Part shown: one piece after another, positions 36,501 to 45,709 of the stretch
Numbering within the stretch: the first letter of the stretch is position 1
Layout: every line of letters starts with the position of its first letter
Source of the DNA: JACKCP01 sp034007295
GTDB taxonomy: Bacteria; Desulfobacterota; Desulfobacteria; Desulfobacterales; JACKCP01
Reading direction: 5' to 3'
Length of the DNA: 64,000 bases
Assembly (NCBI GenBank): GCA_034007295.1
Contig: JAVERC010000011.1
Location: forward strand, 1 to 64,000
Translations under genes and position numbers: made by a program
Notes under the pieces: model-generated
What the model saw: only the letters and a program-made list of their open reading frames with translations
The model's database searches: none
Told to the model about the DNA's origin: nothing

Positions 36501-36541
36501 AAATATCAGGCCTGATTATAGTCAGCCTGATATTTTTTTGT
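36501..36541 (+). terminator. Intrinsic terminator of the type I secretion operon
   Basis: Arms AAATATCAGGC (36501-36511) and GCCTGATATTT (36525-36535) are perfect complements followed by T residues. It separates the operon from the convergent sapC-like gene and may serve both. Confidence 0.85.
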
Positions 36542-36548
36542 TTTTTTA

Positions 36549-37232
36549 TTATTTTCCAGCAAGCATATTCATATTTGCAAGAGAGCTTAAATGATCATAA
36601 ATCAGTCCCATTGCACCGTTTTTTACAAGTCCAGCAATTTCTAAATCTGAAAGAGCAAGAATTTTTTCCATTTCAATTACTTTGAAGCCGCCAATATTTT
36701 TTTTGTCAGAGTCTTTTCCATAAGTTATCTGCTTGTCTACCATTAGATTTTTTTCTGCAAGTTCTGAAAAAAGTTTTTTTGTGTTTTCAATTTCACCTAA
36801 ATAGACTTTTAATCCATTTATAATTTTTTCACTGAAATTATTTGGTTTACCGTCTGCTGTAAAAAGTATTTCTCCATACTGATTTTTAAAATGAGGAGCT
36901 TCAGCATCAATGCATACAGCATATTTATCCTTGTCTTCAGTTTTTATCATAATAAAAGGGTAGGTTCTTATAAAAAAAGGGATATAAGGTACTGTCCATT
37001 TCCCTTCAGATGTTAGATAGTTGTTGTTTCCCGTAGCAAGAGAAAGAATCGCGTGTGGCAGCTCTGGCTGGTTTGCAGGAAATACAATTGGATAAAACCT
37101 TGATGCAGGCTTAATTTCAGAAAATGAAAGCTGGACAAGATTTGTTTTAGACGCAAATAAAAAATTGTCTGATTTTGTAAACCTTAAATCCTGATGTCCA
37201 CTGCTGCCAAATGCTTCGATTTTTTTAAACAT
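36549..37232 (-). CDS. SapC-family protein
   Basis: A 227-residue protein of the SapC family, recognised by FYPIVFPANQPELPHAILSL, GKWTVPYIPFFIRTYPF and the region near the C-terminus (VIEMEKILALSDLEIAGLVKNGAMGLIYDHLSSL). No signal peptide or membrane segment is seen. In Campylobacter fetus, SapC is encoded in the S-layer locus beside SapD, SapE and SapF, a type I exporter, and SapC-like genes often neighbour such exporters. The present position, convergent with a PrtD/PrtE-like operon, fits that. Its molecular role is not established. No S-layer protein gene is visible here. Confidence 0.75.
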   Translation of the reverse strand: MFKKIEAFGSSGHQDLRFTKSDNFLFASKTNLVQLSFSEIKPASRFYPIVFPANQPELPHAILSLATGNNNYLTSEGKWTVPYIPFFIRTYPFIMIKTEDKDKYAVCIDAEAPHFKNQYGEILFTADGKPNNFSEKIINGLKVYLGEIENTKKLFSELAEKNLMVDKQITYGKDSDKKNIGGFKVIEMEKILALSDLEIAGLVKNGAMGLIYDHLSSLANMNMLAGK

Positions 37233-37331
37233 AAACTCACCTTTCTTTATTTAAATACAAATTTGAAAAAATTTAGTTATTTTTTTATTTTAATCAATAT
37301 AAAGTTTGTGCCGTAACAAGTACAATTTGAT

Positions 37332-37468
37332 TACTTAGCTGATGGCCGAAAACTGCCTTTTTTGTCCATTTATGAGTCAGATTCAAAATACTTTATATAT
37401 CCTAAAGGTTAAATTTTATTTTCCTTAGACTCAATAAAAAATCCTTGTTTTCAGTCAATCATTGCTTA
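37332..37468 (+). repeat. Dispersed intergenic repeat copy overlapping a glycosyltransferase 3' end
   Basis: Left end TTAGCTGATGGCCGAAAACTGCC, the internal ATATCCTAAAGGTTAAATTT block and right end TTTTCAGTCAATCATTG match the family. The right end overlaps the last codons and stop of the minus-strand GT2 gene (37455). No other feature is seen between 37233 and 37331. Confidence 0.75.
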
Positions 37469-38453
37469 TATGAAATAATTTTTTTAATTTATTGATATTT
37501 TTTTGGTAGATGCTGAATTTTTCAAGCCTTAATAAAATTTTTTTTAAATATTTTATTATAATATCAGGAATTAGCCGAATAATTTTATCTTTATTTTTCA
37601 TTGAATAGTAAGAAGAACTTTTTTTAAAATCAAGCTTTGAATAATCAATCGTTTTCCAGCTGGGATTGTTGATTATTTTTCTAAGCTGTTTTTCATTCAG
37701 TTTTTTTAAAACCTTTTTTTTCCATATTAATTCGTAAGTCCTATGTAGCTTATCTCCTTTTTCGTTGTATGCGGCTGAGTTTTTATATTTATTATTTTTT
37801 GTCTGCCTTTGGCTGTAATAGGCAAGCGTTTTGTCTATTGCTGCTATTTTAAAATTAAGAGAAAATTTAAACCAGAAATACCAGTCTTCTGTATACTCAA
37901 TATCTGTTGGAAAGCCTCCTGCAGAAAGGAATTTGTTTTTTTTTATCAGGACTCCATGAACAGGAGTGGGATTTGCAAAAAAAATATTTTCAAATCTGAA
38001 ATCTTTGTTTTTGGGTGAGTAGAGATACCCGTTTTTAACTTTTGAAATATTGCCAGTTTGATCTATTTTTTCAATTACTACCTGAGTTTTTGCTGCAACT
38101 GCATCAAATTTATTGTTTCGTTCTAAAAAGAGAACCATTTCGTTTAGACATTCTTTATGCAGATAGTCGTCATCATCTAATATAAGTATATATTTACCCT
38201 TTGAATGATTTGCTCCTAAATTAACAGGGAATGAGCGTCCCTTTGGAATATTGTTGTGGATAACTTTTGTACAAACTCCTTTTCCCTGTGCAGTATTTTT
38301 TATATTGTCCACTTCATTTGTTTCACCGCAATCATTGACAATTATCCACTCAAAATTTTTGTATACCTGTTCACATAGGTTGTCGGAAAGCCTTTTGAGG
38401 GTTAAAGGCCTGTTTTTTGTTCTTGTTATGATGCTTACTAAAGGCTTAGTCAT
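37455..38453 (-). CDS. Family 2 glycosyltransferase
   Basis: A 332-residue GT-A glycosyltransferase. The N-terminal Rossmann-like part begins PLVSIITRTKNRPLTLKRL, with a nucleotide-sugar metal site DDDD in ILILDDDDYLHKE near 95 and a later IEYTEDWYFWFKFSL acceptor-side motif. The C-terminal third is basic. It probably adds one sugar to the exported glycan in the cytoplasm. It overlaps the upstream WbsX-like gene by eight bases. The last four codons and the stop lie in a repeat element, so the native C-terminus may have been longer. Confidence 0.85.
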   Translation of the reverse strand: MTKPLVSIITRTKNRPLTLKRLSDNLCEQVYKNFEWIIVNDCGETNEVDNIKNTAQGKGVCTKVIHNNIPKGRSFPVNLGANHSKGKYILILDDDDYLHKECLNEMVLFLERNNKFDAVAAKTQVVIEKIDQTGNISKVKNGYLYSPKNKDFRFENIFFANPTPVHGVLIKKNKFLSAGGFPTDIEYTEDWYFWFKFSLNFKIAAIDKTLAYYSQRQTKNNKYKNSAAYNEKGDKLHRTYELIWKKKVLKKLNEKQLRKIINNPSWKTIDYSKLDFKKSSSYYSMKNKDKIIRLIPDIIIKYLKKILLRLEKFSIYQKNINKLKKLFHISND

Positions 38454-39726
38454 GTGAACCTCTTATCACTTTTGCAATTCTGTTTAAAAAGGCATATCCA
38501 TACTTTTTATCTGGTTCAAGATGAGCACCCTCTGCCCATTCATTCCAAGCATTTATAAAAAGCAAAGATTCTTCTTCAATTGGGTTTTTTTCAGCATATT
38601 TATACATTGATTTAAAATATTCGTAAAATTTATCAGGAGTAGAGCCTTTATAGCTTATTCCCTTGCCTGGCCTTCTGGCCTCGTTATCCCATGAAGGAAA
38701 AGCTGCCCTGAATACAGGGAAATCAAAGCACCTTTCTTTTTCTGACTCAACAAGCTTAGCATAGTCAATCACCTGGCCCTGAAAAAATTGGTTTAGTTTT
38801 TCAACTTCAAGGGTTTCCTGTTTGCAGGATATTGGGCTGAACTGCATCATTGCATCTGTTCCAATATCTGAAGGAACCATTTTCTGCTGGTCAGGCATCA
38901 TCACGTTTATAAGAAACAAGCCGTCGAATCCGTTTTTTTTGACTTCATTTTTCCAGCAAGCAGCTGTTTTTTGGAAGTCGCTATAAAGATGAGTGTGATA
39001 TACAATAAAAACAGGTTTGTTCTTTATTTTTATATATCTTTTATCTTTGAATATAGTAATTAAGTAATTAATCAGATTCATGTCATCTTCATCATTATGA
39101 TTTTGCTCAAGCAAAACTTCTTGTTCATTATTTTTGCCATTCTGGGAAAATCCGTGCCAGGTTCTTGTCCAGCTGTCGTTTGCGTAAAAAAGGCAAAAGG
39201 GCATTTCAATTTGCTTATCAATAAAAAGATTAACTGGTTTTTCAAGGATTCTTCTTCCATTGAACCAGTAAAAATAAAAACAAAAGCCATATATGCCATA
39301 ATTTTTTGCTATTTCAGTCTGATGTTTTAAAACATCTTCGTGCAATAAGTTATAAAAGCCCATATCATGAGGTATGTGAGGCTGATAATGATCTATGTAC
39401 TGAGGAAAGCCTCTTATCAGGTTATTCCATTCAGTGTAATTTTTGCCCCACCATTTGTCGTTTTCAGGTATTGAATGAAATTGAGGTAGATAGAGAGCAA
39501 TATTTTTTACCTCGTTGATTTTTTTTTCTTCAAAATTATTGACCTCATAATTTTCAAAATCTTTTCCAAGTTCATTCATGTGTTTGCTTTGAGCATAATA
39601 AAAATCTGAATATTTTTTGGCATTTTTAATTAAATTTAATTTATCAATAAAATTATTTAATGAAAATTTGTTGATAATAATTTTGTGATAATATTGAAGT
39701 TTGGTTTTAATTTTTTTTAAAAGCAT
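38446..39726 (-). CDS. WbsX-like (GH99-like) glycan-modifying protein
   Basis: A 426-residue protein of the WbsX family, which has a glycoside-hydrolase-99-like domain. Characteristic segments are IALYLPQFHSIPENDKWWGKNYTEWNN, the YQPHIPHDMGFYNLL stretch, GIYGFCFYFYWFNGRRILEKP and FINAWNEWAEGAHLEPD, the last carrying likely catalytic acids. No signal peptide is seen, so it acts in the cytoplasm. Such genes are common in O-antigen clusters with RgpF-like proteins. Whether it transfers or trims sugars is unsettled. Confidence 0.83.
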   Translation of the reverse strand: MLLKKIKTKLQYYHKIIINKFSLNNFIDKLNLIKNAKKYSDFYYAQSKHMNELGKDFENYEVNNFEEKKINEVKNIALYLPQFHSIPENDKWWGKNYTEWNNLIRGFPQYIDHYQPHIPHDMGFYNLLHEDVLKHQTEIAKNYGIYGFCFYFYWFNGRRILEKPVNLFIDKQIEMPFCLFYANDSWTRTWHGFSQNGKNNEQEVLLEQNHNDEDDMNLINYLITIFKDKRYIKIKNKPVFIVYHTHLYSDFQKTAACWKNEVKKNGFDGLFLINVMMPDQQKMVPSDIGTDAMMQFSPISCKQETLEVEKLNQFFQGQVIDYAKLVESEKERCFDFPVFRAAFPSWDNEARRPGKGISYKGSTPDKFYEYFKSMYKYAEKNPIEEESLLFINAWNEWAEGAHLEPDKKYGYAFLNRIAKVIRGSHD

Positions 39727-39737
39727 ATTTAATTTTC

Positions 39738-41492
39738 TTATAATTTATTTATTAGTTTTTTTAAAAATCTGTAAATTTTTCTAGGAACATATAAAATCAG
39801 TTTTCCTATCCTGTAATCAAGGGAATTTACAACTGTACTAAATTCATTTGTTGATTCTTTTACAGTATAAAAAGTTTTGCCACAAAATGAGTTCAGAATC
39901 ATTTTTGCAGGGACAGCAATTCTGAAGTCATAGTTTTCACTCCACGAGATATAAACCGGCATGCGTTCAAGAGCATGAGCTATAGTTCCATCTACAGGCA
40001 ATGGCTCTTCAAGAAAATTATCTTCATTTAAATTCAAATCAAATAGTTTCTTTAAAGCATTTGGTCTATACCAGAACATATTTCCATAGGGCATTAGAGG
40101 GCTTTTTATGGTGAATGGATCAATTTGTTTTAAGCAATTCATTTTATTCCATAAACTTTTGAATAATTCTCTGTTGTCTCCCCATGTGTCACTTTCTAAA
40201 AGGATATTTGAGTAATAAAAAGGCTTATCAGGTACTATTATTCCGATTTGCTGGTTATTGTTTAAAAATGAAATAATATAATCCATTGGCCTTATCAGTG
40301 CCTCAAGGATTTCATTTTGCCATGACTCTCCAATCCAGCTTTCTTTCCAATCTGTTTTTTTTGTATGGAAATGGCCTGCTAAATTGTATTGGTTTAATAT
40401 ACTAGATATTTTTAGCCATGGAAGGACGTCCCTGCCCTTATTATCAAAAACAAAAATATTTTTTACCCTGTTTTTTATGTTTGATTTGTTAAATAAAGAA
40501 ATAATTATTTGTTTTTTTTCAAGGGTATCTGTCGTTATGTATATGTCAAATTCAGATTTTGATTTTTCTAAATGAGCTATATAGTCTGATAAAATATCAG
40601 GATAATAAACATGGATATGTATTGCTGTTGTTGTAAAGTTTTTATGGGGCAAATTATGTTTAGACACAATAATTGTCTTGTTTGAGATATTTATGGAGCT
40701 GTCCGGTGATAATATACTATTAAAGTGCTCATCTATGAGATTAATCGGATATTCACTGTGTTTTGATATTAATTGCTTTAAATAATAAGGATTTTTAAAA
40801 TTTAAAAAACCCTTTATTTTGACAAAAGGATTTTTGAGCTTGATTAAAAGATCTGGATGCCAGTTAGCAAAATCAGGATTTTCATTTTTCAGGTCAATTG
40901 TATTAATCCAAGCTTGATATTTAAATCCTGAATCAACCAGAAGCTTTGTTAGCTTTGTTTCATAACAGCTTATTACATTTCTTACATCCTGAAAAAATTC
41001 AATGTTTTCCCAGAAATTTTTAAAAATTTGAGATGATACTGTTTCTTTTGAAAAGGATAAAAAATAGCTTTGCAAATGCTCCGGGATTTCTTGGTTGGTG
41101 ATGGGCATTCCGTTTTTTGTATTTTTGTGATTTGTTATACCCCAGAAATCGATTTTATTGTTTTCCATTGTTTCAAATATATTGGCCATTTCAAATAAAG
41201 GGCCAAAGCAGGTATCATTCATTAATGTTACTGAGTCAAATTGTGAAAAAAAATCCCAGCCTTCGGTTTTAAAAGTGTCTTTCCATGCTCCAAAGTCATA
41301 ACCTAAATTTTCTCTTTGAATTACTTTATGAGAATATTTTTTGATTTTTTTTTCGTCTTGTTTATCTAGCCTGCTGTTTGAAACAAAAATTACAAATTCA
41401 AATAAATTGTGCATTTTTTCAAGAGTATACACAACATACTGAGAAAGGCTATTGTACTTGTTGTAATGTACAAATATTAAAGCTCTGCTCAT
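39738..41492 (-). CDS. RgpF-like rhamnan synthesis protein
   Basis: A 584-residue protein of the rhamnan synthesis F family. It opens ALIFVHYNKYNSLSQYVVYTLEK with a DFGAWKD motif near 65. A second lobe from about 290 has AIHIHVYYPD, the GRDVLPWL motif and HFHTKKTDW, which are typical. Members are thought to add rhamnose or related sugars. The dTDP-rhamnose genes upstream in the same operon support use of rhamnose. No membrane segment is seen. Confidence 0.85.
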   Translation of the reverse strand: MSRALIFVHYNKYNSLSQYVVYTLEKMHNLFEFVIFVSNSRLDKQDEKKIKKYSHKVIQRENLGYDFGAWKDTFKTEGWDFFSQFDSVTLMNDTCFGPLFEMANIFETMENNKIDFWGITNHKNTKNGMPITNQEIPEHLQSYFLSFSKETVSSQIFKNFWENIEFFQDVRNVISCYETKLTKLLVDSGFKYQAWINTIDLKNENPDFANWHPDLLIKLKNPFVKIKGFLNFKNPYYLKQLISKHSEYPINLIDEHFNSILSPDSSINISNKTIIVSKHNLPHKNFTTTAIHIHVYYPDILSDYIAHLEKSKSEFDIYITTDTLEKKQIIISLFNKSNIKNRVKNIFVFDNKGRDVLPWLKISSILNQYNLAGHFHTKKTDWKESWIGESWQNEILEALIRPMDYIISFLNNNQQIGIIVPDKPFYYSNILLESDTWGDNRELFKSLWNKMNCLKQIDPFTIKSPLMPYGNMFWYRPNALKKLFDLNLNEDNFLEEPLPVDGTIAHALERMPVYISWSENYDFRIAVPAKMILNSFCGKTFYTVKESTNEFSTVVNSLDYRIGKLILYVPRKIYRFLKKLINKL

Positions 41493-41505
41493 GATTATCC
41501 TGTTT

Positions 41506-42654
41506 TTATTTCAGATTTTTTTTGTTTAAAAGTATTTTTAATGATCTTATAGGTTTTGTTAATTTCCATGATTTTGATTTATAAATTGATTCAATTTGTT
41601 CATTAAGCTCTTTGTTGATTTGTTGTATTTGATATTTTTCATTTTTTAATTGTTCAATTATAAGTTTTAATTCGGATTTATCTTCCATTAGAGTCTGGTT
41701 TTTTGTTTCTAAATTAAGTCTGTATTGTTGAAGCTTTTCATGCTGAGATATAAGATTTTTGTGATGGGCCATAACATTTTTTAATTCAATATCTAATATG
41801 TGGCCTTTTCTGCTAAATTCATGGATGGTAGAAGCTGTATTTTTTAGATAAGGGATTTCCATTTCGGTTAAAAGATTTTTTATTTCATCTTTTTTTATTT
41901 TGTTTTTTGTTAAATTTTTTAAAAGGGAATAAAAATTTTTTATTATTTGAGGGATTTCTTTATGAGTAGTCAAGTCATTGTCTGATGAGCAACTGTGTCT
42001 TAATTTTAAATCGATAAAATTATTTTTTAAAAAAAATAGTTTTTCCTGATCAAGGTTAAGCCTAAAAAATTCTGCAATTTTGTGGATAGATATTTCGGGT
42101 TCAGCCAAAAAATTATCATAGGAAACAAAACAAATATTTTCGTTTATCAAATTCTTAAGGCTTTCAAAAGCATGAATAAGCCACAAGTGAAGGCTCATTT
42201 GCAAATCAAAATTGTCCCTCGCTTTTAATGAATTTGCAACATCTATGGGATTTCTTAAAACATAAATATAATTGACAGGGACTTTAAGGTCAGAAAAAAT
42301 TTTTTTCCAAAAGGGGAGAAGTCTTGTTATTCTTGGGTCTTTAACACCCCATAATTTATTTTTACTTAATCTGTCTTTTACTATTTTTTTTGCTTCCGTT
42401 TGAAGTAAAATACCGTCTTTAGAGTCTATAAGTTCAATTGGGAATTCATTTAAACTAGCCCAGTCCATGCCTGCGAGTTTTAAAATTTTATCATCAGTAT
42501 TTACTATTTCAATATCTTCCCAAAATCCTTTTTCATTATGTTGTGCAGAAGGCATTAGATTGTCACCAAGGCTTACTCCCATGCACTCAAGAGATTTTGT
42601 TATAAGGCTTGTGCCGCTTCTGTGCATTCCGGCAACTACAATGCATTTTTCCAT
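41506..42654 (-). CDS. Sulfotransferase-family protein with C-terminal coiled coil
   Basis: A 382-residue protein. The 5'-phosphosulfate-binding loop GMHRSGTSLITKSL is near residue 9, and the second nucleotide motif YVLRNPIDVANSLKAR follows around 125-140, the pattern of PAPS-dependent sulfotransferases. The last 100 residues are a coiled coil ending SKSWKLTKPIRSLK, a tail common in glycan-assembly proteins. A frame opens at 42705 inside wzt, but AAAGG seven bases before the ATG at 42654 decides the start, ten bases after the wzt stop. It may sulfate the glycan or its terminal sugar; the substrate is inferred. Confidence 0.83.
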   Translation of the reverse strand: MEKCIVVAGMHRSGTSLITKSLECMGVSLGDNLMPSAQHNEKGFWEDIEIVNTDDKILKLAGMDWASLNEFPIELIDSKDGILLQTEAKKIVKDRLSKNKLWGVKDPRITRLLPFWKKIFSDLKVPVNYIYVLRNPIDVANSLKARDNFDLQMSLHLWLIHAFESLKNLINENICFVSYDNFLAEPEISIHKIAEFFRLNLDQEKLFFLKNNFIDLKLRHSCSSDNDLTTHKEIPQIIKNFYSLLKNLTKNKIKKDEIKNLLTEMEIPYLKNTASTIHEFSRKGHILDIELKNVMAHHKNLISQHEKLQQYRLNLETKNQTLMEDKSELKLIIEQLKNEKYQIQQINKELNEQIESIYKSKSWKLTKPIRSLKILLNKKNLK

Positions 42655-42664
42655 TAGAAAACCT

Positions 42665-44005
42665 TTATTTATTGTGGCTGATATAGTGAGTAATATTAAA
42701 GTCAATCATAAGAGTTTCAAGGCAGACATCATTTGTTATGACCCTAAAAACTACTGCATCAAGAATCCTGTGCAAAATTATTTCTTTGCTGTCTGCTATG
42801 GCAGATACACCGGCATTAATAAAATATGTCCCTGGCTGAAGAAGACATTTGAATTTAAAAATTAGAGTAATGGTATCTCCATTTTTTACAAATTCTATTC
42901 CTTCGCCTGTTTGAGCAGTAGTTTTTCCTCCAAGCTCAATGCCTGTAATATTTTTGATAAGCATGCCAAATCTTACAAACTCAGCATTTTTGTGAAATTT
43001 GACTTTGTAGTTAAAACAGTATTCTTCACGCCTTACCAAATGGTTAACTTGAACTCCGGTTAAAGTTGTAATTTTAAGATCAGTTATTGTACACCCTTGA
43101 GAAAGGTAGGCTTGGGAGCTTTTTGATTTGAAATTTGGATCAAAAAAAGGTTCAAAAAAACTGTTGTTTTCAGTGTCGTTTATTTTAAAATTTAGATTAT
43201 CACTACACTTATTATCCAATGAGTTATTTGAAGTTTGAACTTCAGCTCTAATATTTTTCTGTGCATCAGGATCAGCATATAAAAGCTTCTGGTATTTTCC
43301 AATTACATATTTTGGTTTGCCCTGAAGAAGAAGTTCTCCATTATCAAGGAGTATGACTTCATCGCAGAGCTGGACAAGAATATCTGTACCATGGGATACA
43401 ATAATTATTGTTGTACCGTTTTTTTTAAGCTCCCTTATTCTTGAAAAACATTTTCTCTGGAAAAGTTCATCGCCAACAGCAAGTGCCTCATCAACAATAA
43501 GAATATCCGGATTTATGCTTATTGCCACAGAAAACGCAAGACGGACAAACATGCCGCTTGAATAAGTTTTTACCTTTTGGTTAATAAATTCACCGATTTC
43601 AGCAAATTTTATAATATCATCAATTTTTTCTTCCATTTCTTTTTTTGTATATCCAAGAACTGCACCATTGAAATAAATATTTTCCAGCCCTGTAAGGTCA
43701 AAATTAAATCCTGCACCAAGTTCAAGAAGAGATGAAATTTTTCCGCTAACATGGTAAGTTCCAGATGACGGAGTTAAAACTCCAGTAAGAATTTTTAAAA
43801 GAGTAGATTTACCTGCCCCGTTTCTTCCTACAATCCCAATAGTTTTTCCTTTTTCAATTTTAAGGCTGATACTGTTTAAGGCATAAAAATTGTGGTGATA
43901 TTTTTTTTTGAACAGATTAAATGTTTCTTTAAGTCTGTCAGATGGTGAATTGTAAAGTTTGTATATTTTTGTGAGATTTTCAGTTACAACTGCAAATTGG
44001 TTCAT
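42665..44005 (-). CDS. wzt: Polysaccharide ABC exporter ATPase Wzt with C-terminal glycan-binding domain
   Basis: Cytoplasmic ATPase subunit of 446 residues for O-polysaccharide export. The ATPase domain (1-235) has GRNGAGKSTLLK, signature YSSGMFVRLA and Walker B ILIVDEALAVGDE. A C-terminal beta-sandwich-like domain from about 285 to 446 matches the Wzt carbohydrate-binding extension that recognises a chain-end modification. That suggests the chain is terminated by a cap before export, for which the sulfotransferase next door is a candidate (inference). It follows wzm by 11 bases. Confidence 0.92.
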   Translation of the reverse strand: MNQFAVVTENLTKIYKLYNSPSDRLKETFNLFKKKYHHNFYALNSISLKIEKGKTIGIVGRNGAGKSTLLKILTGVLTPSSGTYHVSGKISSLLELGAGFNFDLTGLENIYFNGAVLGYTKKEMEEKIDDIIKFAEIGEFINQKVKTYSSGMFVRLAFSVAISINPDILIVDEALAVGDELFQRKCFSRIRELKKNGTTIIIVSHGTDILVQLCDEVILLDNGELLLQGKPKYVIGKYQKLLYADPDAQKNIRAEVQTSNNSLDNKCSDNLNFKINDTENNSFFEPFFDPNFKSKSSQAYLSQGCTITDLKITTLTGVQVNHLVRREEYCFNYKVKFHKNAEFVRFGMLIKNITGIELGGKTTAQTGEGIEFVKNGDTITLIFKFKCLLQPGTYFINAGVSAIADSKEIILHRILDAVVFRVITNDVCLETLMIDFNITHYISHNK

Positions 44006-44016
44006 TTTTGGTCTCT

Positions 44017-44841
44017 TTATAAAACATCTGCAAAATGAGGTTTAAGTTTTTTGAAAACCAAAGCCCCCAAAATAAAAACAAATAAGGTAACACACCAGTA
44101 ATACAGGGTCAAACGGTAATGCTCAAAAAACCAGACATTATAAATAAATGTGTTTCTGTAGCCTTCAACTATGTAGTAAACAGGGTTTAATTTTATAAAA
44201 AAAAGCATTTTTTCAGGGAGCATTTTTGTTGACCATATAATTGGAGTTCCCCAGAAAAAAAGCTGCAGAACCACTTCAAGCAGATGTCCCACATCCTTTA
44301 CAAATAACTGAATGGAGGAAAAAAACCAGGCTGTTCCAATTGTCAGAACTATCGCACAGAACATATAATAAAAAACCTGAATCCATATAATTGAGGGCCT
44401 AATTCCATAGGAAACAGTTGTAATCATTATTATTATAATAAAAAAGGCATGAATAATTGAATTGGTAAGTATTTTTATCAAAGGGATTATTGAAGGCCTG
44501 AAACTAATGTTTTTTATTAAAAAGGCATATTCCCCAAGACAATATGCTGATCCCATAATATTTTCAGAAAGAAAAAACCATGGGATAATTCCAATAACAA
44601 GCCAGAGTGCAAAGGGAATTGTATCATCAACTTTGCCGACTTTAAGTCCATAGGTAAATGCAAACCACATAACCCCGATAACAGCAAGGGGTTTGAGAAA
44701 TGTCCAGGGAAGCCCAAGGTATGAGCCAAGATATCTGTTCTGGAAATCTCTTTTTGTAAGCTGTGCAATTACAAATCTGTTCTGCCAGATTGCAAGAAGA
44801 AAAAAAATAAAGCTTTTTATAGAATAACTGATTTTTTGCAT
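44017..44841 (-). CDS. wzm: Polysaccharide ABC exporter permease Wzm
   Basis: A 274-residue inner-membrane permease of the ABC-2 type with about six hydrophobic helices. The family segments RDFQNRYLGSYLGLPWTFLKP near residue 30 and NPVYYIVEGYRNTFIY near 215 are clear. It pairs with Wzt to move a finished lipid-linked glycan across the inner membrane. It lies between rmlD and wzt in the same direction. Confidence 0.92.
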   Translation of the reverse strand: MQKISYSIKSFIFFLLAIWQNRFVIAQLTKRDFQNRYLGSYLGLPWTFLKPLAVIGVMWFAFTYGLKVGKVDDTIPFALWLVIGIIPWFFLSENIMGSAYCLGEYAFLIKNISFRPSIIPLIKILTNSIIHAFFIIIIMITTVSYGIRPSIIWIQVFYYMFCAIVLTIGTAWFFSSIQLFVKDVGHLLEVVLQLFFWGTPIIWSTKMLPEKMLFFIKLNPVYYIVEGYRNTFIYNVWFFEHYRLTLYYWCVTLFVFILGALVFKKLKPHFADVL

Positions 44842-44860
44842 TTTTAAGCCTTGAATTGTT

Positions 44861-45706
44861 TTAGTACTTGTTTTGACCTAAAAAAAGATCAAGTTCTTTT
44901 TTCCAGTCATTTATTTCATAAAATGACTTTAATTTTGAATTGCTCATTGCAGAAAAAACCGGTCTTTTAGCAGGAAGATTGAATATATCAGATGATACAG
45001 GATAAATGGCCTGATTTTTTTTAAATATCTTGAAAACTTCACAGGCCCATTCATATCTTGAGCAATAGTCTGAATTTGTAAGATGAAAAAGTCCGTTTAA
45101 TCCGTCATTTATTGCTTTTAAGGTTATTTGTGCAATTGTTCTTACAGATGTGGGAACTGACATTTCATCATAGGCAATTTTAAGGGTGTCATTTTTTTTT
45201 GCCCACTCCATAAGCTTGTAAATAAAGTTCTGGGTTCCGTTTCCGTATACCCAGCTTGTTCTGAATAAAATATTTTTTGATTTTGATTCTAAAACTGCAT
45301 TTTCTCCAAACAGCTTGCTTTTTCCGTATTCATTTAAAGGGTTTGTTTCATCTTCTTCAGTGTAAAGATTTTCCTTTTTCCCGTCAAAAACATAGTCACT
45401 GCTGAAATGAACAAAAAAGCTCTGGTATTTTTCGCAGGCAAATGCAAGGTTTGAAGTGCCTATGGTATTTATTTTAAAGGCTTCCCATGGATTTTTTTCG
45501 GCATTGTCCACAAGGTTATATGCGGCACAGTTTATTGTAAAATCCGGTTTTACTTTTGAAAAAAAGTCCATGACCTGGTTTGCATTTGAAATGTCAAGCT
45601 GGTCATAGTCAAAAGAGTAAAGCTCTATATCGGTTTTTTTTTCAAGAATTCTTACAAATTCATTTCCAAGCTGACCTTTATGTCCTGTAATAAGGTATTT
45701 TTTCAT
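44861..45706 (-). CDS. rmlD: dTDP-4-dehydrorhamnose reductase RmlD
   Basis: Last step of dTDP-L-rhamnose synthesis, an NAD(P)H-dependent reductase of 281 residues. The nucleotide-binding GHKGQLGNEF motif is at the N-terminus, INCAAYNLVDNAE and the catalytic YGKSK (Y with K four residues on) follow, and FRTSWVYG and GLFHLTNSDYCSRYEWA are characteristic. It is four bases from rmlB, so they are coupled. Confidence 0.94.
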   Translation of the reverse strand: MKKYLITGHKGQLGNEFVRILEKKTDIELYSFDYDQLDISNANQVMDFFSKVKPDFTINCAAYNLVDNAEKNPWEAFKINTIGTSNLAFACEKYQSFFVHFSSDYVFDGKKENLYTEEDETNPLNEYGKSKLFGENAVLESKSKNILFRTSWVYGNGTQNFIYKLMEWAKKNDTLKIAYDEMSVPTSVRTIAQITLKAINDGLNGLFHLTNSDYCSRYEWACEVFKIFKKNQAIYPVSSDIFNLPAKRPVFSAMSNSKLKSFYEINDWKKELDLFLGQNKY

Positions 45707-45709
45707 TTT

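Noticed and set aside
29729..37232. Bacteriocin or lantibiotic export cluster
   Set aside because: The exporters lack an N-terminal peptidase domain and match the PrtD/PrtE plan, and no short peptide with a double-glycine leader was seen.
42655..42705. Longer start for the sulfotransferase inside wzt
   Set aside because: It would overlap wzt by 41 bases and lacks a ribosome site, while the ATG at 42654 has AAAGG at good spacing.
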